Below, one piece after another: positions 1 to 8,170 of a stretch of 14,459 bases of DNA (positions are counted from its first letter, which is position 1; each line of letters opens with the position of its first letter). The translations under genes were made by a program, and so were the position numbers. The notes beneath the pieces were generated by a model that was not told where the DNA came from, made no database searches, and saw nothing but the letters and a program-made list of their open reading frames with translations. Origin of the DNA: UBA2965 sp036526135 (GTDB taxonomy: Bacteria > Pseudomonadota > Gammaproteobacteria > Pseudomonadales > Azotimanducaceae); contig DATCZA010000014.1 of NCBI GenBank assembly GCA_036526135.1, forward strand, positions 1 through 14,459, written 5' to 3'.

Positions 1-88
1 GTCGATGTGATGCGTTGCCGGGATATTGCGACCTGGTTCGTACAACAACCGGAAACTGGCGCACAACGTGCAGGGGGGTAGTTAACAG

Positions 89-109
89 CTGCGCCGAGAA
101 CCGGCGCAG
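89..109. repeat. GC-rich hairpin, function unknown
   Basis: Perfect 8-bp inverted repeat CTGCGCCG / CGGCGCAG (89-96 and 102-109) around the loop AGAAC. It lies about 75 bases beyond the stop codon of the minus-strand GGDEF-EAL gene. Neither strand has a T-run after the stem, so it is not a classical intrinsic terminator. It could block 3' exonuclease or act as part of a terminator zone. The pairing is seen directly; the role is inferred. Confidence 0.4.
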
Positions 110-149
110 AGGCGGACAAATCCCTTACATCGCGGAAAACATATAGACA

Positions 150-172
150 AACGGACTATCGGCCAGGCCGAT
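150..172 (-). terminator. Possible weak terminator of the GGDEF-EAL gene
   Basis: The 15-base palindrome ATCGGCC-A-GGCCGAT (158-172) starts 11 bases past the TGA stop of the minus-strand gene. Read on the minus strand it could form a 6-bp stem with a 3-base loop. It is followed by the T-containing stretch AGTCCGTTTGTCTATATG. The stem is short and the T-tract interrupted, so this is at best a weak intrinsic terminator. Confidence 0.35.
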
Positions 173-183
173 GACGGTGCGTG

Positions 184-1992
184 TCAGCTGGCGCCTGCCG
201 CCTTGGAGCCGTCAGGCTTGGGATCGACCTGGCGCACGAATTCCTCCAGGTCCTGGATGGCGGATTCGATGGATTCGAGGTCCGTATGGGCCACCGCTCT
301 GGGCTTGGCACGGCCCGGCCAACCGGAAGTCTCCGACGTCGATTGACGGGGATTGGTCCGGCGGGGCTTCCATTGGGAGTTCTGGAGCCACTGGGAGAAG
401 CTCGCGACGTCCACGGCCGGGCTGATGTAGTTGCCTTGGGCAGCATCACACCCCAGCTCGCGCAGATGCTCCAGTATCTCCGGCTCGCAGGTGCCCTCGC
501 CCACCACCTCGAGGTCAAGATTATGAGCAAGATCGACGGTCGCCCGCACGATCATGGCGTGCTTGGCATTCTCGATCATGTCCATCACAAAGGATCGGTC
601 GATCTTGATCTCGTCCACGGGGAGCTTGCTGAGGTACGCCAGGGAGGAGTAACCGGTGCCGAAGTCGTCGATGGACAGGCGCACCCCCATGTCGGCCAGA
701 CGCGAGAGGATGTCCAGAGCCCGTTGCTGGTCCACCATGATGGAGGTTTCGGTGATCTCGAGCATCAGGCGGTCGGGCGCAGTGCCGCGAGCCGCCAGGA
801 GGCCGGCCACGAGGTCCGGCAGCTCGAGGTCGAACAGCCCGTGGGCCGACATGTTGACGGCGACCCCGATGTCGATACCCTGCCCGCGCCAGGATTCCTG
901 CTGCCGCAGCGCTCTGCCCAGCACCCAGATGGTCAACGGCTTGATCAGACCCGTGCGCTCGGCCAGCGGTATGAACTCGTCGGGCCCCAGCATGCCGTAC
1001 TGAGGATGCTGCCAGCGCACCAGCGCTTCCGCCTCCACGATCGTACCGGAGCGGATGTCGATCTTCGGCTGGTAGTGAAGCACCAGCTCGTCCGCATCGA
1101 TCGCATGACGCAGCTCGCCCATGAGGGTAAGGCGCCGGGGGCTGTGCTTGTCCAGCTTGGGATCGTAGGACACGCACCCGCTCTTCTGCTGCTTGGCGAT
1201 GTACATGGCCACGTCGGCCCGCTGCAGAAGGGTGTCGGCATCCGGTCCGTGATCGGGGAAAACGGCAATGCCGATGCTCGCCTGAACATCCAGCTTGAGC
1301 CCTTCGAGCCCGAACGGCGCCTGCAGCGCCTTGCCGATCTTGCGGCCCAGATCGGTGGCATCATCCGGAGACGAGATCCGGTGCAGAAGCACCGCGAACT
1401 CGTCACCGCCGAGCCTGGCCACGGTGTCCGTCTCTTTCACGGCGCCCTCGAGACGAAGAGCGACCTGCTTGAGCAGGCGATCGCCGTTGTAGTGCCCGAG
1501 CGTGTCGTTGATTTCCTTGAACCGGTCCAGGTCCAGAACCAGGATCGCTAGCTGCGACCGCTCGTGGGCAGCCGCGCTGACGGCCTGCTCCAGGCGATCA
1601 CGCAGCAACGCCCGGTTGGGCAGATCGGTGAGCTTGTCGTGGGTGAGGTCGTGCATCGCCTGCTGCTCGATGGCAGTGGTCTGAGCGCGCAGCTCGTTGG
1701 TCTGATCGACCACCAACGCGCCAGCCTCGTAGGCGATCATGGAGCTGACGTACTGGCCCCAGAACGCGAACGCAAAGGGCATGAGATCGAGAAGCCAAAG
1801 GGCCTTGTTTTCCCGCTGGGCCTCGATGAGCGAATCGAGCGAGATCCCGCCGGTGTTGTAGACGGAGACCAGCCCCGTGGCGACCACGATGGCGACCACA
1901 GCAATGACGACGCCGTAGTAGGCGTACTTGCTCGCTTTGCTCTTCAGCAGTGCCGCGTTGCTCGCAAGGCTGTGGTTGGTGCTTATCGACAC
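184..1992 (-). CDS. Membrane-anchored GGDEF-EAL cyclic-di-GMP turnover protein
   Basis: Probable bifunctional diguanylate cyclase/phosphodiesterase, making and/or hydrolysing cyclic-di-GMP at the inner membrane. From the GTG at 1992 it has 602 residues. I chose this start because AGGAG lies 5 bases upstream; the frame is open to a TTG at 2034 that lacks such a site. Residues 23-46 and about 65-95 are hydrophobic, giving two likely membrane segments with a short periplasmic loop and no recognisable sensor domain. A short helical linker (about 98-120) leads to the GGDEF domain (about 118-280), with RLGGDEF intact at 193-199. The inhibitory-site arginine (RxxD) is replaced by lysine (KETD). The EAL domain (about 290-530) keeps EAL at 322-324, NMS, ETS and DDFGTGYSS at 442-450, and QG near its end. 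The usual EGVE motif reads EGTC at 499-502. The last 60 or so residues look disordered. The gene stands alone, divergent from the importer operon. The family is certain; which activity dominates is unknown. Confidence 0.93.
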   Translation of the reverse strand: MSISTNHSLASNAALLKSKASKYAYYGVVIAVVAIVVATGLVSVYNTGGISLDSLIEAQRENKALWLLDLMPFAFAFWGQYVSSMIAYEAGALVVDQTNELRAQTTAIEQQAMHDLTHDKLTDLPNRALLRDRLEQAVSAAAHERSQLAILVLDLDRFKEINDTLGHYNGDRLLKQVALRLEGAVKETDTVARLGGDEFAVLLHRISSPDDATDLGRKIGKALQAPFGLEGLKLDVQASIGIAVFPDHGPDADTLLQRADVAMYIAKQQKSGCVSYDPKLDKHSPRRLTLMGELRHAIDADELVLHYQPKIDIRSGTIVEAEALVRWQHPQYGMLGPDEFIPLAERTGLIKPLTIWVLGRALRQQESWRGQGIDIGVAVNMSAHGLFDLELPDLVAGLLAARGTAPDRLMLEITETSIMVDQQRALDILSRLADMGVRLSIDDFGTGYSSLAYLSKLPVDEIKIDRSFVMDMIENAKHAMIVRATVDLAHNLDLEVVGEGTCEPEILEHLRELGCDAAQGNYISPAVDVASFSQWLQNSQWKPRRTNPRQSTSETSGWPGRAKPRAVAHTDLESIESAIQDLEEFVRQVDPKPDGSKAAGAS

Positions 1993-2329
1993 GCCAACTC
2001 CTACGTTTGTGGCGGACGCCCCACTGGAACGCAACCGCTAACTTTCCCGGATGTTAGACCAACCGGCCGGTACTCAAGGTGACGACCTTCAAATATCCAG
2101 GCAACGAATCTGCTTTGTAGGCTCGTGACCGGGCGCCCAAGGGCTCGGGCGGGTCGACTCATGTCCATATTGTATACAAAATTGCCTATTTAGCCATCCG
2201 CGCCCGGGCTTGCGTAAAAACACAGTCACCGGGGGCTCAAAAGGCCTCGCGCCGGTTGCGGCCCGGGACACGCGGGTTAGACTTGGCGCTTCGCCGACAC
2301 CGGCCCCCACTCAGCGGAAATCGACCCCT
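1993..2329. other. Divergent intergenic region without a gene
   Basis: This region separates the minus-strand GGDEF-EAL gene from the plus-strand importer operon and must hold promoters for both. It contains the AGGAG ribosome-binding site of the GGDEF-EAL gene (1998-2002), an ACCGGCCGGT palindrome near 2062, and an AT-rich patch at about 2160-2192 with the palindrome TTGTATACAA. The stretch 2210-2329 is open in frame with the binding protein from a TTG, but has weaker third-position GC bias than the gene proper. No convincing sigma-70 -35/-10 pair stands out on either strand. Confidence 0.6.
2170..2179. promoter_or_regulatory. Palindrome TTGTATACAA, candidate operator
   Basis: A perfect 10-base palindrome inside an AT-rich island about 150 bases upstream of the importer operon. 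Its GT-AC half-sites resemble operators bound by FCD-subfamily GntR regulators; that is my recollection of the family, not a match I could run. No GntR gene is in the window. It could equally be part of a promoter, since TATACA and nearby TA-rich hexamers overlap it. Confidence 0.4.
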
Positions 2330-4204
2330 TTGCAGCAGCGCATCGGCAAACGCGACCTGATCCTCTATGCCTTCATGGTGGCGGTGCTAATCAGCATCTG
2401 GCTGGCCATGGTCCAGATCGACCGACAGTGGCAGTTCATCGCGCTCACCCAGGAGAAGCTCGACGATCAGACCCGCGACATCGCAGACCTCAGACGCCAG
2501 TTCAGGCGGGGCATTTCCGTCTCTACGGAAACGGCCGGTGCAGGAGACCCGAATGCCCTGCCCGACTCCTGGCGGGGTTTCAAGCGGGCCGTAGCGGCCA
2601 CCGAGATGCCCGACTATGCCCGGGGCGACTGGCTCGTGTACTCGTTTTCGAGCCAGGTTCCGAGCCTGACACCCTATATGTCCGGTGACGCCTACGCGTC
2701 GAGCATTCAGCAGTGGATAATCGACGGCCTGGTGACCCGGGACCCGGTCACCCTGGAGTGGCTGCCCCACGTGGCCGAATCGTGGAACATCAGCGAGGAC
2801 GGGCTGACGATCAGCTTCGTCGTCCGCGACGGCGTGGTCTTCTCCGACGGCGAGCCCCTCACCGCGGAGGACGTGGCTTTCAGCTGGCGCTTCGTCATGG
2901 ACGAGAAGATCGCCGCGCCGCGGGCTAGGGCCTACTTATCCCGCATAGACGACGTCACCGTCGACGGCCGCACGGTGACCTTCCGCTTCACGGAGCCCTA
3001 CTTCGGTTCCTTCTCTCTGGCCGGGAACCTGGGCATTCTGCCCAGGCACTTCTACTCAAAGTATCTGGAGAGCGTGGCCGCAGCCGAGGAGTACAACACC
3101 TCCACCGGGCTGCTGCTCGGCTCGGGGCCGTACCGGCTGCCCTCGCCAACCGCCTGGAAGCCGGGCGATCTCATCGAGCTGGTGCGCAACGAGCGCTACT
3201 GGGGCTGGGTACCCGCGCCCTTCGACCGGCGTATCTGGAAGACCATCAACTCCGACGCGGCCCAGCTCACCGAGTTCAAGAACGGCGGCATCGACGTTTA
3301 CGCCGCGCTGCCCCTGGAATATCGAGATCTCACACAGAACGAAGAGATCATGAAGCGAACCAGGTCGTACGAGTACTACAACCCGCGCGGCGGTTACTCC
3401 TACATCGCCTGGAACAACCTGCGCGACGGCAAACCCACCGCGTTCGCCGATCGCAGGGTCCGAGAAGCCATGACCTACCTGACGGACCGGGAGCGCGTCA
3501 TCGACGAGGTCCTGCTCGGCTACGCCCAGCCCGCCAACGGCCCGTTCAACCCCCTGGGCAAGCAGGCCGACCCGAGCCTGTCCGTTCGCGGCTACGATCT
3601 GGACAAGGCGAAGGCCCTGCTCGCCGAAGCCGGCTACCTGGACCGCGACGGCGATGGGGTCCTCGAGTCCGAGGCCGGCGAGCCGCTGGCCTTCAAGCTC
3701 ACCTACCCCTCCGGCAGCGACAACTACAAGCGCATCATGCTGCTGCTCAAAGACCTTTACGTTCAGGCCGGCGTGCTGATGGAGCCCGACCCGGTGGACT
3801 GGCCTGTACTGATCAACACGCTGAACACCAAGAACTTTGACGCGGTGAGCCTCGCGTGGACATCCGGATTCGAGATCGACATCTACCAGATGCTGCATTC
3901 TTCGCAGACAGAGCCCGGCGGGGACAACTTCATCAGCTACATCAACCCGGGGCTGGACGAGCTCATCGAAACCGCCCGCCAGGAGATGGACGAAGAGGCC
4001 CGCATGGCCATCTGGCATCAGGTGCACCGCGAGATCTGGGCCGAGCAGCCTTACACCTATCTGTTCCGGACCAAGTCGCTGATCTTCGCGGATCGGCGCA
4101 TCCGCAACGTGCAGGTGGTTCGCGCCGGGCTCAACGAGGGCGGACTGTGGAACATGCCCATGGAATGGTACGTGCCCACCGACGCGCAGAAGTACAGCGA
4201 CTGA
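2330..4204 (+). CDS. Peptide ABC transporter substrate-binding protein (SBP family 5), membrane-tethered
   Basis: Extracytoplasmic binding protein of the DppA/OppA/YejA family that delivers peptides or similar ligands to the permeases encoded next. From the TTG at 2330 it has 624 residues. This start gives a short basic N-terminus (QQRIGKR) before a hydrophobic helix at residues 9-30, and GGAA lies 10 bases upstream. Alternatives are a TTG at 2210 (664 residues, poorer codon bias) or the ATG at 2375 inside the hydrophobic stretch. After the helix comes a charged, coiled-coil-like segment (about 31-62). The SBP_bac_5 fold runs from about 100 to the end. Its family signature is at about 149-191, with DGLTISFVVRDGVVFSDGEP as the core, followed by the usual VREAMTYLTDRERV helix and a DRDGDGV loop. 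No lipobox cysteine and no signal-peptidase site is evident, so it is probably anchored, not free. It is first in an operon and is followed after 33 bases by the permease. Confidence 0.92.
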   Translation: MQQRIGKRDLILYAFMVAVLISIWLAMVQIDRQWQFIALTQEKLDDQTRDIADLRRQFRRGISVSTETAGAGDPNALPDSWRGFKRAVAATEMPDYARGDWLVYSFSSQVPSLTPYMSGDAYASSIQQWIIDGLVTRDPVTLEWLPHVAESWNISEDGLTISFVVRDGVVFSDGEPLTAEDVAFSWRFVMDEKIAAPRARAYLSRIDDVTVDGRTVTFRFTEPYFGSFSLAGNLGILPRHFYSKYLESVAAAEEYNTSTGLLLGSGPYRLPSPTAWKPGDLIELVRNERYWGWVPAPFDRRIWKTINSDAAQLTEFKNGGIDVYAALPLEYRDLTQNEEIMKRTRSYEYYNPRGGYSYIAWNNLRDGKPTAFADRRVREAMTYLTDRERVIDEVLLGYAQPANGPFNPLGKQADPSLSVRGYDLDKAKALLAEAGYLDRDGDGVLESEAGEPLAFKLTYPSGSDNYKRIMLLLKDLYVQAGVLMEPDPVDWPVLINTLNTKNFDAVSLAWTSGFEIDIYQMLHSSQTEPGGDNFISYINPGLDELIETARQEMDEEARMAIWHQVHREIWAEQPYTYLFRTKSLIFADRRIRNVQVVRAGLNEGGLWNMPMEWYVPTDAQKYSD

Positions 4205-4237
4205 CGGCAGGCTGAGAAGGAAGCAGAGCGCAACACG

Positions 4238-5311
4238 ATGGTCAACTACGTCATCCGGCGCCTGCTGCTGATATTCCCGACCCTGCTGGGCATCACCATC
4301 CTCGTCTTCGCCGTGATGGCGGCTGCCCCCGGTGGCGTGGGCGCCAGCCTGCTCTCCCGCTCCGGAGATCTGCGACCCGAGGAGCGCGCCGCCATGGAGC
4401 GCTACATCAACGAGCGTTACGGCCTGGACAAGCCGATGCCCATGCAGTACCTGCGCTGGCTCAACAACGTCTCGCCCATCGGCTTCCGCAAGGACGAGAA
4501 CAACGAGGACGCCGGGTTCGGCTTCAAGGTGCCCGACCTCGGCATGAGCTTCGCCAAGAACCGTCCGGTGACTCAGCTGGTAGCCCAGGCGCTGCCCATC
4601 ACGCTCCTGCTGAACGCGCTTTCCGTGCCCCTGGTGTTCATCCTGTCCATCGTGATGGGCGTCTACACGGCACGTTTCCGGGGGCAAGCCCTCGACGTGG
4701 GCATCGGCACCGCCAACCTGGCGCTGTGGTCCATTCCCACCATCTGGATGGGCGTGCTGCTCATCGGCCTGCTGGCCAGCGAGGAGTACGCGCGCATCTT
4801 TCCCACATCCGGCCTCGAGAGTCTGCGCGCCGACCGCTGGACGTTCCTGCCGGTGGTCACCGAGCAGGGCTGGCAGCGCGGCTACCTGCTGGACGTTGTC
4901 TGGCACCTGGTGCTGCCGATCGTCTGCCTGACCTACACCGGCTTCGCCGTGCTCACCAAGCTGACCCGCTCGGCGGTGCTGGAGAACCTGCAGGCAGACT
5001 ACGCGCGCACCGCCCGGGCCAAGGGCGCCTCGGAGAGAACGGTGCTCTGGTATCACGTCTTCCGCAACAGCCTGCTGCCGCTGCTGACCGTAGCCGCCTC
5101 CATCCTGCCGGGCATGCTGGTGGGGTCCGTGATCGTGGAGAGCATCTTCTCCATAGACGGCATGGGCCGTCTCGTGGTCGAGGCCGTGCAGCTGCGGGAC
5201 CGGGAAGTAGTGCTGTCGATCACCCTCATCACCAGCCTGCTCACGCTGCTGTCCTACCTCATCGTCGACATCTGCTACGCCGCGGCGGATCCGAGGGTCA
5301 GCTTCGAATGA
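4238..5311 (+). CDS. Peptide ABC transporter permease, OppB/DppB/YejB type
   Basis: Inner-membrane permease of 357 residues, slightly longer than a typical DppB/OppB (about 310-340). The N-terminus MVNYVIRRLLLIFPTLLGIT is the standard opening of the family and forms the first membrane helix (about 9-30). A periplasmic loop of about 80 residues follows, then further helices near 117-142, 155-180, 222-242, 280-302 and 325-347. The cytoplasmic coupling (EAA-type) loop, which docks on the ATPase, is at about 255-281, with YARTARAKGASERTVLWYHV as its core. The ATG at 4238 is the family start; an AGGAAG lies 14 bases upstream, farther than usual. The stop overlaps the next start as ATGA, implying translational coupling with the second permease. 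Confidence 0.94.
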   Translation: MVNYVIRRLLLIFPTLLGITILVFAVMAAAPGGVGASLLSRSGDLRPEERAAMERYINERYGLDKPMPMQYLRWLNNVSPIGFRKDENNEDAGFGFKVPDLGMSFAKNRPVTQLVAQALPITLLLNALSVPLVFILSIVMGVYTARFRGQALDVGIGTANLALWSIPTIWMGVLLIGLLASEEYARIFPTSGLESLRADRWTFLPVVTEQGWQRGYLLDVVWHLVLPIVCLTYTGFAVLTKLTRSAVLENLQADYARTARAKGASERTVLWYHVFRNSLLPLLTVAASILPGMLVGSVIVESIFSIDGMGRLVVEAVQLRDREVVLSITLITSLLTLLSYLIVDICYAAADPRVSFE

Positions 5312-6495
5312 CCGAGACCGCCATCACCAGAGCTGTTGAGAAGGTGGGAGAGGAATCGTTCTCCCGCCGCGTGACCCGGGACACCCTGCGCAACACGGGC
5401 GCGAAGATAGGGATCGCCTGGGTCGCCACGGTGGCCGTTCTGGCGGTATTCGCGCCGTTCATCGCCAACTCGCACCCCTATCTGATGCGCGTGGAAGGCA
5501 TGTGGTCCAGCCCCCTGCTCGCCCACCTGAGCTGGGCAGACGTCACCATGCTCGTCACCTTCTTGGCCGTCGTCGCCGCCTGGCGCCTGCGCCGCCGATT
5601 CGGGCCCGGCCAGCTGCTCGTCGGCGTCGGGGTGATCAGCCTGGTGACGCTGCTGGCTGCCCAGCAGCTCGTCCAGGTGCCCCGTGCGGTGATCTACGAC
5701 CAGTACCGGGTCGGCCTGGCCGAAGGCGGGATCGAAACCGCCTACTTCGCACCCGTGCCGTTCTCGCCAACCGACCGGTCCCGGGACAACCCCGCCCCCC
5801 TGCACGAACCGGACAGCGTGCACTGGTTCGGCACCGACGAGGACGGCGCCGACGTGCTCAGCCGGATGATTCACGCCTGCCGCATCGCCCTTGGCATCGG
5901 CCTGGTGGCCACCGGCATCGCGCTCGCCCTCGGCATCGTTTACGGCGGCATCATGGGCTTCTTCAGCGGCTGGCTGGACATCGCCATGATGCGCTTTCTC
6001 GAAATATTCGAGTCCATCCCGTCACTGTTCCTGCTGCTTACCATCGTGGCGTTCTTCGGCCGCAACATCTATCTGATCATGGTGGTCATCGGCCTGACGT
6101 CGTGGCCCGGCTACGCCCGCTTCCTGCGTGCCGAGTTCCTGAAGCTGCGCAACCAGGACTACGTGCAGGCGGCGGAAGCCTGCGGGTTGCCGCTGGCTTC
6201 GATCCTGTTCCGCCACATGCTGCCCAACGGCGTGGCGCCGCTGCTGGTTGCCGCCAGCTTCGGCATCGCCTCGGCCATCCTGGCCGAAGCCACCTTGAGC
6301 TTTCTCGGTCTCGGGCTCATCGACGAGCCGAGCTGGGGCGCCATGCTCAACCAGGCCGTCGGGCCCACCGGCACCTTTGCGCTGTGGCTCGCCACCTATC
6401 CCGGGCTCGCCATCTTCTTCACCGTGTTCGCCTACAACCTGATCGGCGAAGCCCTGCGCGACGCCATCGACCCCCATCTCGAGCAGCGGCCGTGA
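5308..6495 (+). CDS. Peptide ABC transporter permease, OppC/DppC/YejE type, with extra helices
   Basis: Second permease subunit, 395 residues against about 300 for OppC or DppC. It starts at the ATG in the ATGA overlap with the preceding gene. The first membrane helix is at about 33-53. Then comes an unusual stretch with two more hydrophobic segments (about 77-92 and 101-122) separated by a basic turn RLRRRFG. A periplasmic segment follows, and the standard family region begins with HWFGTDEDGADVLSR at 172-186. The conserved helices lie near 191-217, 232-250, 254-270, 308-335 and 356-380. The EAA coupling loop, which contacts the ATPase, is at about 285-307, with QAAEACGLPLASILFRHMLP as its core. 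The C-terminus ALRDAIDPH is typical. The stop overlaps the ATPase start as GTGA. The pairing with a YejB-like gene and a double ATPase suggests a YejE-type subunit, but substrate specificity cannot be read from sequence. Confidence 0.94.
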   Translation: MTETAITRAVEKVGEESFSRRVTRDTLRNTGAKIGIAWVATVAVLAVFAPFIANSHPYLMRVEGMWSSPLLAHLSWADVTMLVTFLAVVAAWRLRRRFGPGQLLVGVGVISLVTLLAAQQLVQVPRAVIYDQYRVGLAEGGIETAYFAPVPFSPTDRSRDNPAPLHEPDSVHWFGTDEDGADVLSRMIHACRIALGIGLVATGIALALGIVYGGIMGFFSGWLDIAMMRFLEIFESIPSLFLLLTIVAFFGRNIYLIMVVIGLTSWPGYARFLRAEFLKLRNQDYVQAAEACGLPLASILFRHMLPNGVAPLLVAASFGIASAILAEATLSFLGLGLIDEPSWGAMLNQAVGPTGTFALWLATYPGLAIFFTVFAYNLIGEALRDAIDPHLEQRP

Positions 6496-8117
6496 GCGCG
6501 CTGCTCAAGGTCGACCATCTGGTCACGCGCTTCGAGTCGGGGGGCGAGGCCACCGACGCGGTTCGCGACGTCTCGTTCGAGATCAAGCCGGGGGAGACGG
6601 TCTGCCTGGTGGGGGAATCCGGCTCCGGCAAGAGCGTCACCGGCCTCTCCATCCTGGGCCTGCTGCCGGATTCCGCCGTGCACCCGAACGGCACCATCAC
6701 GCTCAGCACCAGCGGCAGGCCCGAGGTCTCGCTGCTGGAGGCCAAGGAGGAGACGTTGCAGAAGGTGCGCGGCGCGCGCATCTCCATGATCTTTCAGGAG
6801 CCCATGACGTGCCTGAACCCGGTGCTCACCATCGGCGAGCAGCTGGTGGAACCCCTGGAGCTGCATCTCGGCCTCATGGGCGAGGCGGCCCGCAACCGGG
6901 CCGTGGATCTGCTGGAGCTGGTGGAAATGCCCGAGCCCGAGCGGCGCCTGGACGAGTACCCGCACCGGCTCTCCGGCGGTCAGCGCCAGCGCGTGATGAT
7001 TGCCATGGCGCTGGCCTGCGAGCCGGATCTGCTCATCGCCGACGAGCCCACCACGGCTCTGGACGTGACCATCCAGGCCCAGATCCTGAAGCTCATGGCC
7101 GACCTGCAGCGCAAACGCAACACCGCGCTGCTCTTCATCACCCACGATCTCAGCGTGGTCTCGGAGATCGCCGACCGCGTGCTGGTCATGCAGGCGGGCC
7201 GCATCGTGGAGTCAGGCACTCGGGATCAGGTGCTTTTCGAGCCGCAACATCCCTACACCAAGGAGCTGCTGGCGGCCCTGCCCGCAAACCTCGAGCGGCT
7301 CGCACCGCCCCGGGAACGCACGTCCGAGCCGCTCATCCGGGTGCAGAACCTCTGCGTGTACTTCCCGGTCCGTAAAGGCGTGCTGCAGCGCCACGTCGAC
7401 GACTTCAAGGCCGTGGACCACGTCAGCCTGGACATCAACAAAGGCCGGGTGCTCGCCGTGGTGGGCGAGTCGGGCTCGGGCAAGACCACCCTGGGCAGAG
7501 CCATCCTCGGGCTCATCAAGCCCACAGCGGGGTCCGTACTCTTCGCCGGCGTCGATCTGGCCGGTCTCTCGCGCCGGGCGCTCAAGCCCTACCGCCGGGA
7601 GCTGCAGATCGTCTTCCAGGACCCACAGTCGTCGCTGAACCCGCGCCTGTCCATCGCCTCCATCCTCACCGAGCCCATGGCCGCCCACGGCATAGGGGGC
7701 AACCAGAGGGAGCGGCTGGAACGCGCAGCAGATCTCATGCAGAAGGTGGACCTGGATCCCATGATGCTCGGCCGCTTCCCCCACGAGTTCTCCGGCGGCC
7801 AGCGCCAGCGGATCGGCATTGCGCGGGCGCTGGCGCTGGAACCGAAGTTCATCGTCTGCGACGAGGTCACCAGCGCGCTGGACGTCAGCGTCCAGGCGCG
7901 CATCCTGAAGCTGCTGGACCAGCTCAAGCAGGAGCTGGACCTCACCTATCTGTTCATCACCCACAACATCGACGTGGTGCGCTACTTCGCCGACGACATC
8001 GCCGTGATGTACCAGGGCACCGTGGTGGAGCAGGGCCTTGCGAACGAGGTCTGTGAAAATCCCCGGCATCCCTACACCAAGCGGCTGCTGGCGGCCGTTC
8101 CCAGATTCGAGCGATAG
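6492..8117 (+). CDS. Peptide ABC transporter ATPase with two fused nucleotide-binding domains (YejF/OppDF type)
   Basis: Cytoplasmic ATPase of 541 residues that drives import through the two upstream permeases. It combines OppD-like and OppF-like halves in one chain, as in YejF or GsiA. The GTG start at 6492 overlaps the permease stop. In the first domain Walker A is GESGSGKS at 41-48, the Q-loop is FQEP at 101-104, the signature is LSGGQRQR at 160-167, Walker B ends LIADEP at 181-186, and the switch histidine is in ITHD near 218. In the second domain Walker A is GESGSGKT at 325-332, the Q-loop is FQDP at 375-378, the signature is FSGGQRQR at 433-440, Walker B ends IVCDEV at 454-459, and the switch is ITHN near 491. 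Both sites therefore look competent for hydrolysis. HPYTK segments typical of peptide-transporter ATPases follow each domain (253-257 and 526-530). The second C-terminal extension is very short. This is the last gene of the operon. Confidence 0.95.
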   Translation: MSALLKVDHLVTRFESGGEATDAVRDVSFEIKPGETVCLVGESGSGKSVTGLSILGLLPDSAVHPNGTITLSTSGRPEVSLLEAKEETLQKVRGARISMIFQEPMTCLNPVLTIGEQLVEPLELHLGLMGEAARNRAVDLLELVEMPEPERRLDEYPHRLSGGQRQRVMIAMALACEPDLLIADEPTTALDVTIQAQILKLMADLQRKRNTALLFITHDLSVVSEIADRVLVMQAGRIVESGTRDQVLFEPQHPYTKELLAALPANLERLAPPRERTSEPLIRVQNLCVYFPVRKGVLQRHVDDFKAVDHVSLDINKGRVLAVVGESGSGKTTLGRAILGLIKPTAGSVLFAGVDLAGLSRRALKPYRRELQIVFQDPQSSLNPRLSIASILTEPMAAHGIGGNQRERLERAADLMQKVDLDPMMLGRFPHEFSGGQRQRIGIARALALEPKFIVCDEVTSALDVSVQARILKLLDQLKQELDLTYLFITHNIDVVRYFADDIAVMYQGTVVEQGLANEVCENPRHPYTKRLLAAVPRFER

Positions 8118-8132
8118 TTCCTACACCGGGCC

Positions 8133-8164
8133 AAAAAAAAGGGAGCGGATTCTCATCCGCTCCC
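8133..8164 (-). terminator. Strong intrinsic terminator of the DUF11-like gene
   Basis: Perfect 10-bp stem GGGAGCGGAT / ATCCGCTCCC (8141-8150 and 8155-8164) with a 4-base loop. On the minus strand it is followed directly by eight T residues (8140 down to 8133). This is a textbook rho-independent terminator for the minus-strand gene ending at 8198. On the plus strand the stem is followed by AAAAGC, so it is not a good terminator for the importer operon, which ends 23 bases before the stem. Confidence 0.88.
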
Positions 8165-8170
8165 AAAAGC

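Noticed and set aside
1..81. Possible 3' end of a plus-strand gene: 26 open codons from the window edge to TAG
   Set aside because: The segment is short, has weak third-position bias and no recognisable sequence; it cannot be told from chance.
181..1551. Long plus-strand open frame opposite the GGDEF-EAL gene
   Set aside because: Its translation has no recognisable domain, while the minus strand encodes intact GGDEF and EAL motifs; it is a GC-rich shadow.
3056..5056. 666-codon minus-strand open frame across the binding-protein and permease genes
   Set aside because: It crosses two genes with clear family signatures on the other strand and shows no motif; long antisense frames are common at this GC content.
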